A stretch of DNA of 64,000 bases from Macrostomum hystrix (GCA_950097015.1 CATNEN010000029.1:4917501-4981500), one strand, 5' to 3'. Positions 10,649-22,848 are shown, counted from the stretch's first letter. Program-made: numbers and translations. Notes: generated by a model from the sequence alone, not told the origin.

Positions 10649-13600
10649 ATGACGCGCAAAAGTTCCAAGAGTGGCAAGTCGAGCCGCTTGAAGCTGAGCA
10701 GTGAAGACATCGGCAACTCGGACGCCGGCCAGGCAGAAACAGTCGTCCAGGCGCAGGCCGAAGTTGCCCAGCCGCCCGACGCCGGCCAGGAGGCCGAGAT
10801 CGAGTCCGACGTAGAGCCGGAGCCGGAGGCGCCAACCCTCACCGAGCTCATCATCAGCAAATTCGCCGGCGACAAGGTCAACGGCCAATTCGAAGGCTAC
10901 GGATTTATGGAGTTCGCCAATGGAAATTTATACGAGGTAAATTGGAGAGTTTTAAATATTCATTCCTAAATATGCTCAAATATTTTTAGCTGCGTTTTGC
11001 TTCTACTGCAAGTAGTATGTAAGCTGTATTATTTAGTAGCAATTTTACTTTTTATGAGATAAGGGTATTCGGACTTCGACTCGCTTCGGACTGGGACATC
11101 GGGAGTTCGAATCTCAGACCAAGAGAAAGAACATGCGTCCTTGAGCTGGACGAGCATTAATTTACACTTACTTCTATTCTCTATCTCCGTCGGTGTAAAC
11201 AAAAGTGACACTGGAATATCATCTGATCAAAGCCTATTATTATCTTGACAAGGACAATTAATTCTGTACTATTGATGTCAGAAATCGATTGACGATAAGC
11301 GATGAAATGAATAAGACACCACTTGATTAATGGAATTTAAGATGCGACTGTCTTTGAAACGAGTAGGCAGATAAGTAGAAGCAAAATCCGAAATTCCTCC
11401 AGGGCTAGCTGCAGTTGCAGAAAGAGAATATGCTTTCCAGATTTTTTGTACTTCATATCACTTAACAAATAATGACATGTGGTGCTTAGTTGCTAAGCAA
11501 CTTTACAATTAATAAAATAAACATTTCAGGGCGAATTCCATCACGGCACAATGCACGGAAAGGGAAAGTACACGTGGACTGGCACGGGAATGACTTACGA
11601 GGTGAGATCATTGAATAATATAATAATATTATTATTAATTGATTACACCTGCCCCGATTGGGACCGATGTGCAGCCGACAGCACAGCCGCAGCTATTGCG
11701 CGGCGCATCTGAAGGCTGAGTACAGCTTTTCAGTCCATGGACTGGGGGGACGCCACACCCACCCTCAATTACCCCAGCTGATGCTGGTACCCATTTGACA
11801 GCTGGGCGAGCTGAAGCAATGCAGAGTTAAGTCTAAAGGACACAGATTGACTCAGGAATCGAACCCCCGACCTTTAAGTCGTGAATCCGACGCTCTAACC
11901 GCAAGGCTACAACCTGCGTCTCGATCCAACCTCGAGAGCGAGACAACCTGTCCAACCTCGCCGAGATCATTGAGCAATGATTTAATTCAATATTGAAACT
12001 GACAGGACTGTCATTATAATTTCAGGGCGACTTTTACTGCAACCACATAACTGGCATTGGAAGGTATACCTGGGCGGATGGAAGGTGAGAATTTAGGCTT
12101 CAACGTATTTAAGTAAACTGTTTTTTAAGTTCGTTCTAGCTAATAAGAAATGCTTATTTTTAAACGAGAAGCACAATTTACTGCTATTTCAGCACCTATG
12201 AGGGCCAGGTGGTGCAGGGAGTCAGGCATGGAATCGGTGTGTTCTCGCATCCAAGCGGCCTATGCTACGATGGACAGTGGCACATGGGACTCAAGCAGGG
12301 CCAGGTTAGTGGACTGGGCTCAGTGCTGGCTCTGATTATTATTACTCTGCTTCTAGTGAATAGTGATATCTGAGTGTCTGAGGTATTCATGCTGAGTGTC
12401 TGAGGTATCCTACCTGAGTGTCTGAGGTATCCTACCTGAGTGTCTGAGGTATCTTACCTGAGTGTCTGAGGTATTCATGCTGAGTGTCTGAGGTATCCTA
12501 CCTGAGTGTCTGAGGTATCCTACCTGAGTGTCTGAGGTATCCTAGCTGAGTGTCTGAGGTATCCAACCTGAGTGTCTGAGGTATCCTACCTGAGTGTCTG
12601 AGGTATCTTACCTGAGTGTCTGAGGTATCTTACCTGAGTGTCTGAGGTATCCTACCTGAGTGTCTGAGGTATCTTACCTGAGTGTCTGAGGTATCTTACC
12701 TGAGTGTCTGAGGTATCTTACCTGAGTGTCTGAGGTATCCTACCTGAGTGTCTGAGGTATCTTACCTGAGTGTCTGAGGTATCTTACCTGAGTGTCTGAG
12801 GTATCTTACCTGAGTGTCTGAGGTATCTTACCTGAGTGTCTGAGGTATCTTACCTGAGTGTCTGAGGTATCTTACCTGAGTGTCTGAGGTATCCTACCTG
12901 AGTGTCTGAGGTATCTTACCTGAGTGTCTGAGGTATCTTACCTGAGTGTCTGAGGTATCTTACCTGAGTGTCTGAGGTATCCAACCTGAGTGTCTGAGGT
13001 ATCCTACCTGAGTCTTAGCTAAGCCTCTCCTTGAATTTCGCAGGGTAAGCTAAGTTATTCAGCTGACGGCCCCAGCTACTATGAGGGTCATTGGTTCGCC
13101 GACCGTCCTCACGGCGAAGGAATTCGCAGATATCCCAGCGGAAATGTCTACCAGGGCATGTGGTACGCCGGCCTCAGGCACGGTCAGGGCAGCATGCGAT
13201 GGGCCGACAAAGATGAGACCTACACAGGGGCATGGGAGGATGGGGTGCAGGTGAGCACATTTTTTAGCAGTAGGTTTGATCACACTGGCGTGTGTACATC
13301 TGCCTGTCTGACTGTTGAACTATCCTTCTCGACGCGAAAACGAACTCACGACCTTTCGTGCATGAATCGGACTGTTATTTTAAGTGTTTAGGTGTAACAA
13401 TCAATTAATTTAGAACTTGTTTATGCAGGATAACTAATATAAGAATGGCCCGTGCCTAACTACATGATTGACAGGTGAATATAGATTTTTCTAGCGACTT
13501 ACAAGGCCAATAAACAGCTACGCATATCCGCCATTTCTTAACTAGCACTGTTTGCTTTCAAAGCACTGGCTTAAGTCTAGTCAACAAATGAGTTTAGAAT

Positions 13601-16600
13601 CGATTATATTAGCTAAAGTGTTCTGCAGAAAATTAACTACAGACTTGGATACGAGCAGCTCACAATATTGCTCACATTAATGGAGTCCAGTCTTATATTA
13701 TGTATCCACAATCTACAATTCACTCTTGAATCATACACAATTCACACTCCTGAATCATCCACAATTCACACTCCTGAATCATCCACAATTCACACTCCTG
13801 AATCATCCACAATTCACTCCTGAATCATCAACAATTCACCTTTGAATCATCCACAATTCACTCCTGAATCATCCACAATTCACACTCCTGAATCATCCAC
13901 AATTCACACTCCTGAATCATCCACAATTCACTCCTGAATCATCAACAATTCACCTTTGAATCATCCACAATTCACTCCTGAATCATCAACAATTCACCTT
14001 TGAATCATCTACAATTCACTCCTGAATCATCAACAATTCACCTTTGAATCATGCACAATTCACTCCTGAATGATCCAAAATTCACTCCTGAATCATCAAC
14101 AATTCACTCCTGAATCATCCACAATTCACTCCTGAATGATCCAAAATTCACTCCTGAATCATCCACAATTCACTCCTGAATCATCCACAATTCACTCCTG
14201 AATCATCCACAATTCACCTTTGAATCATGCACAATTCACTCCTGAATGATCCAAAATTCACTCCTGAATCATCCACAATTCACTCCTGAATCATCCACAA
14301 TTCACTCCTGAATCATCCACAATTCACTCCTGAATCATCCACAATTCACTCCTGCATCATCCACCCTCAGCACGGTGTCGGCCAGCACATCTGGTACCTG
14401 AAGCGGGCGCAAGGCTCGCAGTACATGCTGCGCAACATCTACGAGGGCGACTTCGCCAAGGGTCGTCGCCATGGCTATGGCGTGTTCTGCTATCCCTCTG
14501 GCAGCCGTTACGAGGGCCAGTGGGCCAACGATGTGAAATGCGGCCACGGTAAATTCATCTTCAAGAATGGCCGAGTTTTCGAGGGCCAGTTCAAAGACGA
14601 CCGGATGGTGGAGTTTCCCAGCTTCACGCACGACGGCCGCACAACGCCGGACCACGCGAGCATTCGAACCCGATCGCCCCTGCCTGGCGAGGCGCAATCG
14701 GTGCATAGCAACGCCAGCGTGAACACACTGAGTCCGGGCTTCCAGCTTGGCTTGGAGCACATCTACCTTGCTGGTCAGCTGTTTGACTGCGATCTAGAAG
14801 AGGAGACGGGACAGGTGGGTCTGATTCTATCGTCATTTGAGGTTCTAAGTTCGGCGCAGACACAAATTGTTCTCCTTGGGCCGAGATTCGAACTCCCGAC
14901 CTCTCAGACAATCAGTTTGCCCCGCTGTAAAATTAATAGCAGAAATTTATGGAAAGCACCTGAATGCTGCGTAAAGCTTTTCAGTCCATGGACCCTAAAT
15001 TACCCCAGCTAATGCTGGTACCCATTTGACAGCTGGGTGAACTGAAGCAATGCAGAGTTAACAGTCTTACTTCAGATTACAGATTGTTTCAGTAAAGTCG
15101 GGAATCGAACCCCCGACCTTCAAGTCGCGAGTCCGACGCTCTAACCACTTTAAATATTTAGATTTACCTTCCCCACCTCAACACAGGCTAGCTTCGTCGC
15201 TCTGCACTACCTGGGCAAGCTGCGCAAGATATACAACTATTACGCCACCCTGGGCACAGCCGAGCTAGAGGACAATGCCAACGTGCTGACTATGCTGCAG
15301 TTCTGGCGTCTCATGAAGGACTGCAGATTCATCAATGGCGATTGGACGCTGGCCAAATTAGACCGCCTGCTGGGTGAGCTGTTAATGCTGTCAATGCTGT
15401 CAATGCTGCCAATGCTGCCAATTCAACTCTGATTCGCTTTGTATTTTTTTCCAGTCTCCAATTATGATCCGTTGACGCCAGAGACGGCGCACAATCCGTT
15501 CAAGGAGGTGGTCTTCCTGGACTTTCTCAACCACTTGGTCACCATCGCCTATTACCTGTACGGGCCGACAACTAAGTGAGTAATTGGCTTTTGATTGATT
15601 ACATTACCCTCACGCTCAATCCAAACACAGCCAACCAGCCCATTGCAGTCACCTGTACGATAAGCGCCACCGGGGGTTTGTAGCTTAGTGGACTCGCGAC
15701 TTGAAGGTCGGGGGTTCGACTCCCGACTCCGCTGGAATAATTTGTGTCCTTTAGTAAGACACTTAACTCTGCATTGATTCAGTTCACACAGCTGTTAAAT
15801 GGGTACCAGCATCAGCTGGGTTAATTGAAGGTTGGTGTGGCGTCCCTCCAGTCCATGGACTTATAAGCTGTACACAGCCTTCAGATGCGCCGCGCATTAG
15901 CTGCGGCTGCGCTGTCGGCCCAATCGGGCTGGTCTAATCAATTATTGTCAATATAGTTATATATTATTATTATATCACAGGCACCCACCCATAAATACTA
16001 TCGACCTCATCATTGCTACCCCACTCCCATCCCTGCCATCCACCCTATCCCAGCCTCCTAGCCAATCACAGTCAACCACCCAATCCATGCCATCCACCCT
16101 ATCCCAGCCTCCTAGCCAATCACAGTCAACCACCCAATCCATGCCATCCACCCTATCCCAGCCTCCTAGCCAATCACAGTCAACCACCCAATCCATGCCG
16201 TACACCAAATGTCTAAAATCACGGCCGCCGCGTCGCAGGTGCGAGAAGGGCCTCCTAGCCAGCTGTTTCCGTCAGCTGATCCAGGAGAGGCTGCTGCCGA
16301 ACGCTTGCTCAGTGCGCGGCCGGCTGTTCCAGGACGCGCGTCAGGGCCGGCACGCGGCCGCCGCCTACGGCAAGTCGCTCTGGCCGGTGTTCCAGCAGCA
16401 GTGCCACTGCGAGCGCGGCCTGCCAACCCGCAGCCGGCAGGAGCGCAGCGGCGGTCAGATGCGGAGGCTGTCACAGTCGCAGCAGCAGCCGCGGCAGCAG
16501 GAGTGGGTGCTGCCCGTTCGACAGTTCTTGCGGATGCTGAATGTGAGTGAATCGAATAATTTTTCGTAACTGTATTCGAAAACCTTATAAAAGTTTACTA

Positions 16601-19355
16601 CGAAGATCCATACAAGGCACTATAATCATTGGTTTGTACTTTATCGGTTTGTACTTTATCGGTTTGTACTTTATCGGTTTGTACTTTATCGGTTTTTACT
16701 TTATCGGTTTGTTTTTTATTGGTTTGTATTTTATCAGTTTGTACTTTATCGTTTTGTACTATATCGGTTTGTACTTTATCGGTTTGTACTGTATCGGTTT
16801 GCACTTTATTAATATGTATTCATTTTTAGGTTCTTTTTGCTCATTGTGTTTTTTGTTTTCAGAAATTTTGCTAACAAATTATCCTCATTGAAGATATCTA
16901 GGAGAAATGTTTTATTTAATTTTACGATTACACAATAATTAAAACAAAACTTTCAAATTTGGCAGCAATTCAAACTGTACGACGAACAGCGCCTATCGCC
17001 AGCAAAGGTTGTGGAGATTCTGTCAGCCGACGACGATTTTATCTCCGATGGACAGTTTCTACTTCTCGACAGAGAGGTGAGGAGACAGATGGCCATCAAA
17101 TAGAAACGATTACAGCAAATGCAGGCAGAACAATGCGAAGGTTGGAAAGGAGAGTTTCAAATAAATGTAACAGCTGAATATTCTTTCAGATGACCTTCCT
17201 GGAGTTTTTCGAGGGTCTCATCGGCTGCGCCGCAGCTGCCGTTGCCGTCAGTACTCCAGCTGAGGCGGCCGCAGCCGCCGCAGCAGCCGCCGCCGCAGCA
17301 GCCGCCGGTGGCGGAGTAGCCGTCGAGTCGAGCCCAGCGTCGACCGCTTTGGTACCTGCGGTGGCCACGGGTCCAGCGGAGACAACTGCGGCTGCCGTGG
17401 CCACTGCTTTGGCTTCAACAAACGCGGGAGCGACTCCGGTTGCTAAGGTAACCAATGAACCGCCACCGCTGCCAGACGAGAACTACTTGCTGACGCCGCC
17501 GGAGCCGCCAACGGAGTCGACATCCGAGGCTGGCGACGCTGCCGCGGCGACTGGCGGCGACGAGACGCCGAAATCGCCGATCGATCCGCAGCATCACAAA
17601 TCGAAGGCCAGCGATGGTGGGCGCACGGACAGAGGCGGCGCTGCCAGTGGCGGCGTCGGCGGAGGCGCCGCGGGCGGCGGTAGCGGAGCGGCGGCGGGCG
17701 CGTCGGGTAGCGGCGCCACAGGCGCTGGCGCTGGCGGCGGCAGCGGAGCGGGCGGTCGCGCTGGTGCCAGCGGTGGCGGCGGAAACCTTCGGGCACCACC
17801 CGCCGCTGGAGACAGCAAACACTCGGCCAGGTGAGTTACAATAATGACTGTTAATATCAAATTAGAATTCTGGTAATTCTCGCTTGATGAATAGTAAATA
17901 AATAAAGGTAATAATTGTTGTACCGGCTGTCCTGCTGAACACTGTAGGATCTGGTTGACTGCAAATTGAAGTCTTAGAATTCAAACGTAGCGTAGTAATG
18001 CTGTCACCAGGGCGTCAGGTCTTCTGCCTTCGGTGAGGTGAAGGGTCCTTGGCCTGAAAGGAATGAAGACACGTAGCCTCGAGAGTCGCACAACCGTGCA
18101 GTGACCTCCCATAGGGCCAGTGATGGAATCACGTGGTTTCTAAAAATAGCAACTGACGTCAGTGGCGTGAAAATGTCACTGCTCACAACAAATAAATTGA
18201 TTTAACAGGTGAAAAAATAAATCTAACAAGCCCTGACGGTGTCCATAGTACACGAAAAGCATTGGCATTAAAAACTAACTATAGTTTGTTGATTACGAGC
18301 GTATTACCTTTATTTATTGCCTTGTTGGGAGGTTGTAGCCTAGTCGTTAGGGTACGACTTTAAGGTCGGAGGTTCGATTCCCGACCCCACTGGAACATTT
18401 TGTGTCCTTTAGCAAGACACTTAACGATCTGCATTGCTACAGTTTACTTCAGTTTTGTTAAATGGGTTAAATGGGTTATTTGTTAAATGTTAAATGGGCA
18501 TCAGTTGGGGTAATTGAGGGTGGGTGTGGCGTCCCCCCTGTCCATGGACTGAACAGCCGTACGCAGCCTTCAGATGCGCCGCGCAATAGCTGCGGCTGTG
18601 CTGTCGGCTGCACATCTGGCCCATTAGAGCAGGTGTAATAAATTATTATCATTATTACAATTATTGATTGTTATTGGCTTGAATACATCTTTAACACTCG
18701 TCATCTTGACGGTCATTCAAGGGACCGTCAGGCGCCGTCACGTGCCAGCCGCGACCAGGACAAGCGGTCCAACGATGGCGGCCCAGTGGCAGCTGCCGGC
18801 GCAGCGGGTCGGAAGTCGCAAAAACTGGCCGGCGGCTCATCGGGCGCCGCCGCCGCAGCGGCTGCCGCGGCCGCAGCTGCAGCAGCTGCCGCCGCCGCGG
18901 CTTCCTCCGAGGCCGACGACGATCTGAGAGACGCGTCAAGAGACGGCGGCAGTCGGGACGCCCTGCGCGTCACCTCGGAGGTTGAGACTGGCGGCGCGGC
19001 CCAATCGGAGCTGGAATTCCTCACCGAAGACGAGGCCGCCAACCTGGGCGAGGAGGAGAAGAAAGTCCTAATTGGCGAGCGGAAGTTCGAGCGCTGGCAG
19101 CGTCAGCTGGCTGTATTCATCGCCGAGAAACTGGTGCCCGCCGCAGAACTGCAGGCGATCATCTGGCAACGAATGGAAGCCCGTCAACGCCAGGAGTTTC
19201 TTCAGCAGCTTCAGCAGCCGCCGCAGTCGGATCTCCAGTCTGAGCAGCAGCAGCAGCAGCCGAACGGCACGGAGCTTGGCCAGACTGAGGATAACCAGTC
19301 CGTTGTTACGGACGCTGATGCCACAACGGACCGGGACGAAGAAGAGGAAGAATGA
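10649..19355 (+). CDS. rsph10b: RSPH10B-like radial spoke head protein, MORN repeats
   Basis: Plus-strand exons: 10649-10936, 11530-11601, 12026-12084, 12193-12304, 13044-13250, 14371-14814, 15187-15373, 15455-15575, optional 15649-15675, 16239-16542, 16966-17076, 17190-17830 and 18722-19355 (TGA). All junctions are GT-AG and phase-consistent. The product is 1059 residues, or 1068 with the micro-exon. Radial spoke heads regulate dynein in motile cilia and flagella. Residues about 75-345 hold nine or ten MORN units (YEGEF, YEGDF, YEGQV, YEGHW, YQGMW, YEGQW, each followed by HGxG-type turns). A helical region follows with LPNACSVRGRLF and MTFLEFFEGLIGCA, both reminiscent of RSPH10B. The last two exons are long alanine and glycine runs ending in an acidic tail (DRDEEEEE), which explains why it is longer than vertebrate RSPH10B (about 870). 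The N-terminal ~70 residues are low complexity. Confidence 0.85.
11058..11125 (+). repeat. tRNA-like fragment in intron 1 of rsph10b-like gene
   Basis: Contains GGGAGTTCGAATCTCAGACC, close to a box B/T-arm, but box A is poor. It may be a decayed SINE head of a different family. Weak evidence only. Confidence 0.3.
11641..11914 (-). repeat. tRNA-derived SINE, minus strand, intron 2 of rsph10b-like gene
   Basis: Reverse complement of the family. Reading plus: CACCTGCCCCGATTGGGACC, GTGCAGCCGACAGCAC, CAGTCCATGGACTG, CCCCAGCTGATGCTGG, then the head GAATCGAACCCCCGAC and GCTCTAACCGCAAGGCTAC. It is inserted between exons 2 and 3 without touching a splice site. Confidence 0.9.
12370..13015. repeat. 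Minisatellite, 22-bp unit, intron 4 of rsph10b-like gene
   Basis: About 29 copies of a 22-bp unit with core CTGAGTGTCTGAGGTATC plus a four-base variable end (CTAC, TTAC, CAAC). The array fills most of the 739-bp intron and ends 28 bases before the exon 5 acceptor. On the opposite strand many units read CTCAGGTAAGATA, a consensus 5' splice site in antisense. Confidence 0.93.
13705..14366. repeat. Minisatellite, 22-bp unit, intron 5 of rsph10b-like gene
   Basis: About 29 copies built from TCCTGAATCATCCACAATTC, with 20- and 24-base length variants and a TTTGAATCATC subtype. The array runs straight into the acceptor of exon 6 (CATCCACCCTCAG, exon begins 14371), so the repeat supplies the sequence just upstream of the 3' splice site. 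Confidence 0.92.
14858..14915 (-). repeat. SINE head fragment, intron 6 of rsph10b-like gene
   Basis: Plus-strand reading ACACAAATTGTTCTCCTTGG followed by CGAGATTCGAACTCCCGACC matches the tRNA-like head of the SINE family in reverse orientation. No body or tail follows. Confidence 0.55.
14966..15150 (-). repeat. tRNA-derived SINE with internal deletion, intron 6 of rsph10b-like gene
   Basis: Carries TTTTCAGTCCATGGAC, then jumps to AAATTACCCCAGCTAATGCT, losing the GTGGCGTCCCCCC block. The head GGAATCGAACCCCCGACCTT and CGACGCTCTAACCAC is intact. It ends 37 bases before exon 7. Confidence 0.85.
15374..15454 (+). repeat. 81-bp intron 7 of rsph10b-like gene with a 9-bp repeat
   Basis: The donor GTGAGCTGTT is followed at once by four or five copies of AATGCTGTC/AATGCTGCC, then a pyrimidine tract and CCAG. 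Intron and repeat are nearly co-extensive, another case of a tandem array next to a 5' splice site. Confidence 0.75.
15675..15941 (+). repeat. tRNA-derived SINE adjoining a micro-exon of rsph10b-like gene
   Basis: Head GTTTGTAGCTTAGTGGACTC with box B GGGGGTTCGACTCCCGAC, then TTTGTGTCCTTTAGTAAGAC, CCAGCATCAGCTGGG, AGTCCATGGACT and CGCGCATTAGCTGCGGCTGC. The TGCACATCTGG segment is missing. The element abuts the putative 27-base exon at 15649-15675, and that exon's only in-phase donor (GTTTGT) is in the SINE's first bases. Confidence 0.88.
16035..16199. repeat. Tandem repeat, 54-bp unit x3, intron before exon 10 of rsph10b-like gene
   Basis: Three almost perfect copies starting GCCATCCACCCTATCCCAGC and ending CCACCCAATCCAT. 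The third copy finishes about 40 bases before the exon acceptor (CGCGTCGCAG, exon begins 16239). Confidence 0.93.
16629..16806. repeat. Minisatellite, 15-bp unit, rsph10b-like intron
   Basis: About 12 copies of GGTTTGTACTTTATC, beginning about 85 bases after the donor at 16543. Copies vary by single substitutions (TTTTTACT, TTTTATT). The intron runs 16543-16965. Confidence 0.92.
18331..18640 (+). repeat. tRNA-derived SINE, last intron of rsph10b-like gene
   Basis: GGTTGTAGCCTAGTCGTTAG head, GGAGGTTCGATTCCCGACCC box B, then a short local duplication of TTAAATGGG around 18465-18500. It keeps CCATGGACTGAACAG, GCGCCGCGCAATAGCTGCGG and GTGCTGTCGGCTGCACATCT, with an (ATT)n-type tail. Confidence 0.9.
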
Positions 19356-19429
19356 GAATATTGGCGAAACTTGAAATTCGTTGAAATTAAAAAATAACAA
19401 AACTATCTTGCTGTGATTTTTCGATTAAT

Positions 19430-19435
19430 AATAAA
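19430..19435 (+). promoter_or_regulatory. Putative poly(A) signal of rsph10b-like gene
   Basis: AATAAA 75 bases after the stop codon at 19353-19355. It is the first canonical hexamer downstream. The 41-bp satellite that starts 330 bases further on supplies many more. Confidence 0.55.
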
Positions 19436-19759
19436 TTTTCTAATTACCATGAAACCGTTTACTAATATATTTTCTCTTGTCTAATTGCTGGCTTTAGTAT
19501 TCAGCAAACTATAATCATGTTTCTGCTTCAGCTTATTCAACAAAATTGCCTTTTTTAAAGTAAATAAAACTTCTTAGAACTTCTTTGACCTTGATGTCAT
19601 GAGAAATTGGGGTGAGCGACAACGCGCTGAAGAAGAGCGCTTGTTTTAATAGAAAAAATGTAAGAGACAATTTTTTTGGCCAATAGTTTGCCCACACACT
19701 CGACGGAAAATCGACCTGCAGACGGGAGTATGAAAAAAAGTTGAGCAGTTTTTGCATTG
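19436..19759. other. Spacer between rsph10b-like gene and the 41-bp satellite
   Basis: AT-rich sequence with nothing recognisable. Open frames here on the minus strand merge into the satellite and are not considered coding. Confidence 0.45.
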
Positions 19760-22700
19760 TATAATAATGAATAATAATGGATAATAATGAAAGACACCAA
19801 CTCTAAATAAACACATTTTGGATAATAATGAAAGACACCAACTCTAAATAAATACATTTTGTATAATAATGAAAGACACCAACTGTAAATAAACACATTT
19901 TAGATAATAATGAAAGACACCGACTCTAAATAAACACATTTTGGATAATAATGAAATACACCGACTCTAAATAAACACATTTTGGATAATAATGAAAGAC
20001 ACCGACTCTAAATAAACACATTTTGGATAATAATGAAAGACACCGACTCTAAATAAACACATTTTGGATAATAATGAAAGACACTGACTCTAAATAAACA
20101 CATTTTGGATAATAATGAAAGACACCGACTCTAAATGAACACATTTTGGATAATAATGAAAGACACCAACTGTAAATAAACACATTTTGGATAATAATGA
20201 AAGACACCAACTGTAAATAAACACATTTTGGATAATAATGAAAGACACAGACTCTAAATAAACACATTTTGGATAATAATGAAAGACACCGACTCTAAAT
20301 AAACACATTTTGGATAATAATGAAAGACACCAACTCTAAATAAACTCATTTTGGATAATAAGGAAACACACCGACTCTAAATAAACACATTTTAGATAAT
20401 AATGAAAGACACCGACTCTAAATAAACACATTTTGGATAATAATGAAAGACACCGACTCTAAATAAACATATTTTGGATAATAATGAAAGACACCGACTC
20501 TAAATGAACACATTTTGGATAATAATGAAAGACACCGACTCTAAATAAACACATTTTGGATAATAATGAAAGACACCAACTCTAAATAAACACATTTTGG
20601 ATAATAATGAAAGACAACAACTCTAAATAAATACATTTTGGATAATTATGAAAGACACCAACTGTAAATAAACACATTTTGGATAATAATGAAAGACACC
20701 GACTCTAAATAAACACATTTTGGATAATAATGAAAGACACCAACTCTAAATAAACACATTTTTGATAATAAAAAAGACACCGACTCTAATTGGACACATT
20801 TTGGATAATAATGAAAGACACCGACTCTAAATAAACACATTTTGGATAATAATGAAAGACACCGACTCTAAATGAACACATTTTGGATAATAATGAAAGA
20901 CACCGACTCTAAATAAACACATTTTGGATAATAATGAAAGACACCAACTCTAAATAAACACATTTTGGATAATAATGAAAGACACCAACTCTAAATAAAC
21001 ACATTTTTGATAATAAAAAAGACACCGACTCTAATTGGACACATTTTGGATAATAATGAAAGACACAGACTCTAAATAAACACATTTTGGATAATAATGA
21101 AAGACACCGACTCTAAATAAACACATTTTGGATAATAATGAAAGACACCAACTCTAAATAAACTCATTTTGGATAATAAGGAAACACACCGACTCTAAAT
21201 AAACACATTTTAGATAATAATGAAAGACACCGACTCTAAATAAACACATTTTGGATAATAATGAAAGACACCGACTCTAAATAAACATATTTTGGATAAT
21301 AATGAAAGACACCGACTCTAAATGAACACATTTTGGATAATAATGAAAGACACCGACTCTAAATAAACACATTTTGGATAATAATGAAAGACACCAACTC
21401 TAAATAAACACATTTTGGATAATAATGAAAGACAACAACTCTAAATAAATACATTTTGGATAATTATGAAAGACACCAACTGTAAATAAACACATTTTGG
21501 ATAATAATGAAAGACACCGACTCTAAATAAACACATTTTGGATAATAATGAAAGACACCAACTCTAAATAAACACATTTTTGATAATAAAAAAGACACCG
21601 ACTCTAATTGGACACATTTTGGATAATAATGAAAGACACCGACTCTAAATAAACACATTTTGGATAATAATGAAAGACACCGACTCTAAATGAACACATT
21701 TTGGATAATAATGAAAGACACCGACTCTAAATAAACACATTTTGGATAATAATGAAAGACACCAACTCTAAATAAACACATTTTGGATAATAATGAAAGA
21801 CACCAACTCTAAATAAACACATTTTTGATAATAAAAAGACACCGACTCTAATTGGACACATTTTGGATAATAATGAAAGACACCGACTCTAAATAAACAC
21901 ATTTAGGATAAAAATGAAAGACACCGACTCTAAATAAACACATTTTGGATAATAATGAAAGACACCGACTCTAAATAAACTCATTTTGGATACAAATGAA
22001 ATACACCGACACTAAATAAACACATTTTGGATAATAAGTAAACACACCAACTCTAAATAAACACATTTTGGATAATAATGAAAGGCACTGACTCTAAATA
22101 AACACAATTTGGATGATAATGAAAGACACCAACTGTAAATAAACACATTTTAGATAATAATGAAAGACACCGACTCTAAATAAACACATTTTGGATAATA
22201 ATGAAATACACCGACTCTAAATAAACACATTTTGGATAATAATGAAAGACACCGACTCTAAATAAACACATTTTGGATAATAATGAACGACACCAACTGT
22301 AAATAAACACATTTTGGATAATAATGAAAGACACCGACTCTAAATAAACACATTTTGGATAATAATGAAAGACACCGACTCTAAATAAACACATTTTGGA
22401 TAATAATGAAAGACACCAACTGTAAATAAACACATTTTGGATAATAATGAAAGACACCGACTCTAAATAAACACATTTTGGATAATAATGAACGACACCA
22501 ACTGTAAATAAACACATTTTGGATAATAATGAAAGACACCAACTCTAAATAAACACATTTTGGATAATAATGAAAGACACCAACTGTAAATAAACACATT
22601 TTGGATAATAATGAAAGACACCAACTGTAAATAAACACATTTTGGATAATAATGAAAGACACCGACTCTAAATAAACACATTTTGTATAATAATAAACGC

Positions 22701-22848
22701 CACCGATTTCAAATAAACACATTTTGGTTAACAATAAACGCCACCGATTTCAAATAAACACATTTTGGATAATAATAAACGCCACCGATTTCAAATAAAC
22801 ACATTTTGGATAATAATAAACGCCACCGATTTCAAATAAACACATTCA
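19760..22848. repeat. 41-bp satellite, ~75 copies, with 818-bp higher-order repeat
   Basis: The unit reads GATAATAATGAAAGACACCG, ACTCTAAATAAACACATTTT and one more G. Variants such as AAGGAAACACACC and the shortened TTTTTGATAATAAAAAAGAC recur at the same spacing (for example 20361 and 21179, 818 bp apart, about 20 units). A whole block has therefore been duplicated. Most units contain AATAAA on the plus strand. The last units (22690-22845) form a diverged subfamily with AATAAACGCCACCGATTTCA. Confidence 0.95.

Noticed and set aside
14425-15012. 195-codon frame as an independent MORN gene
   Set aside because: It is exon 6 of the rsph10b-like gene read past its donor at 14815.
16087-16569. 160-codon frame starting in the 54-bp repeat as a separate gene
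   Set aside because: Only its second half is an rsph10b-like exon (16239-16542); the first half is intronic repeat upstream of the acceptor.
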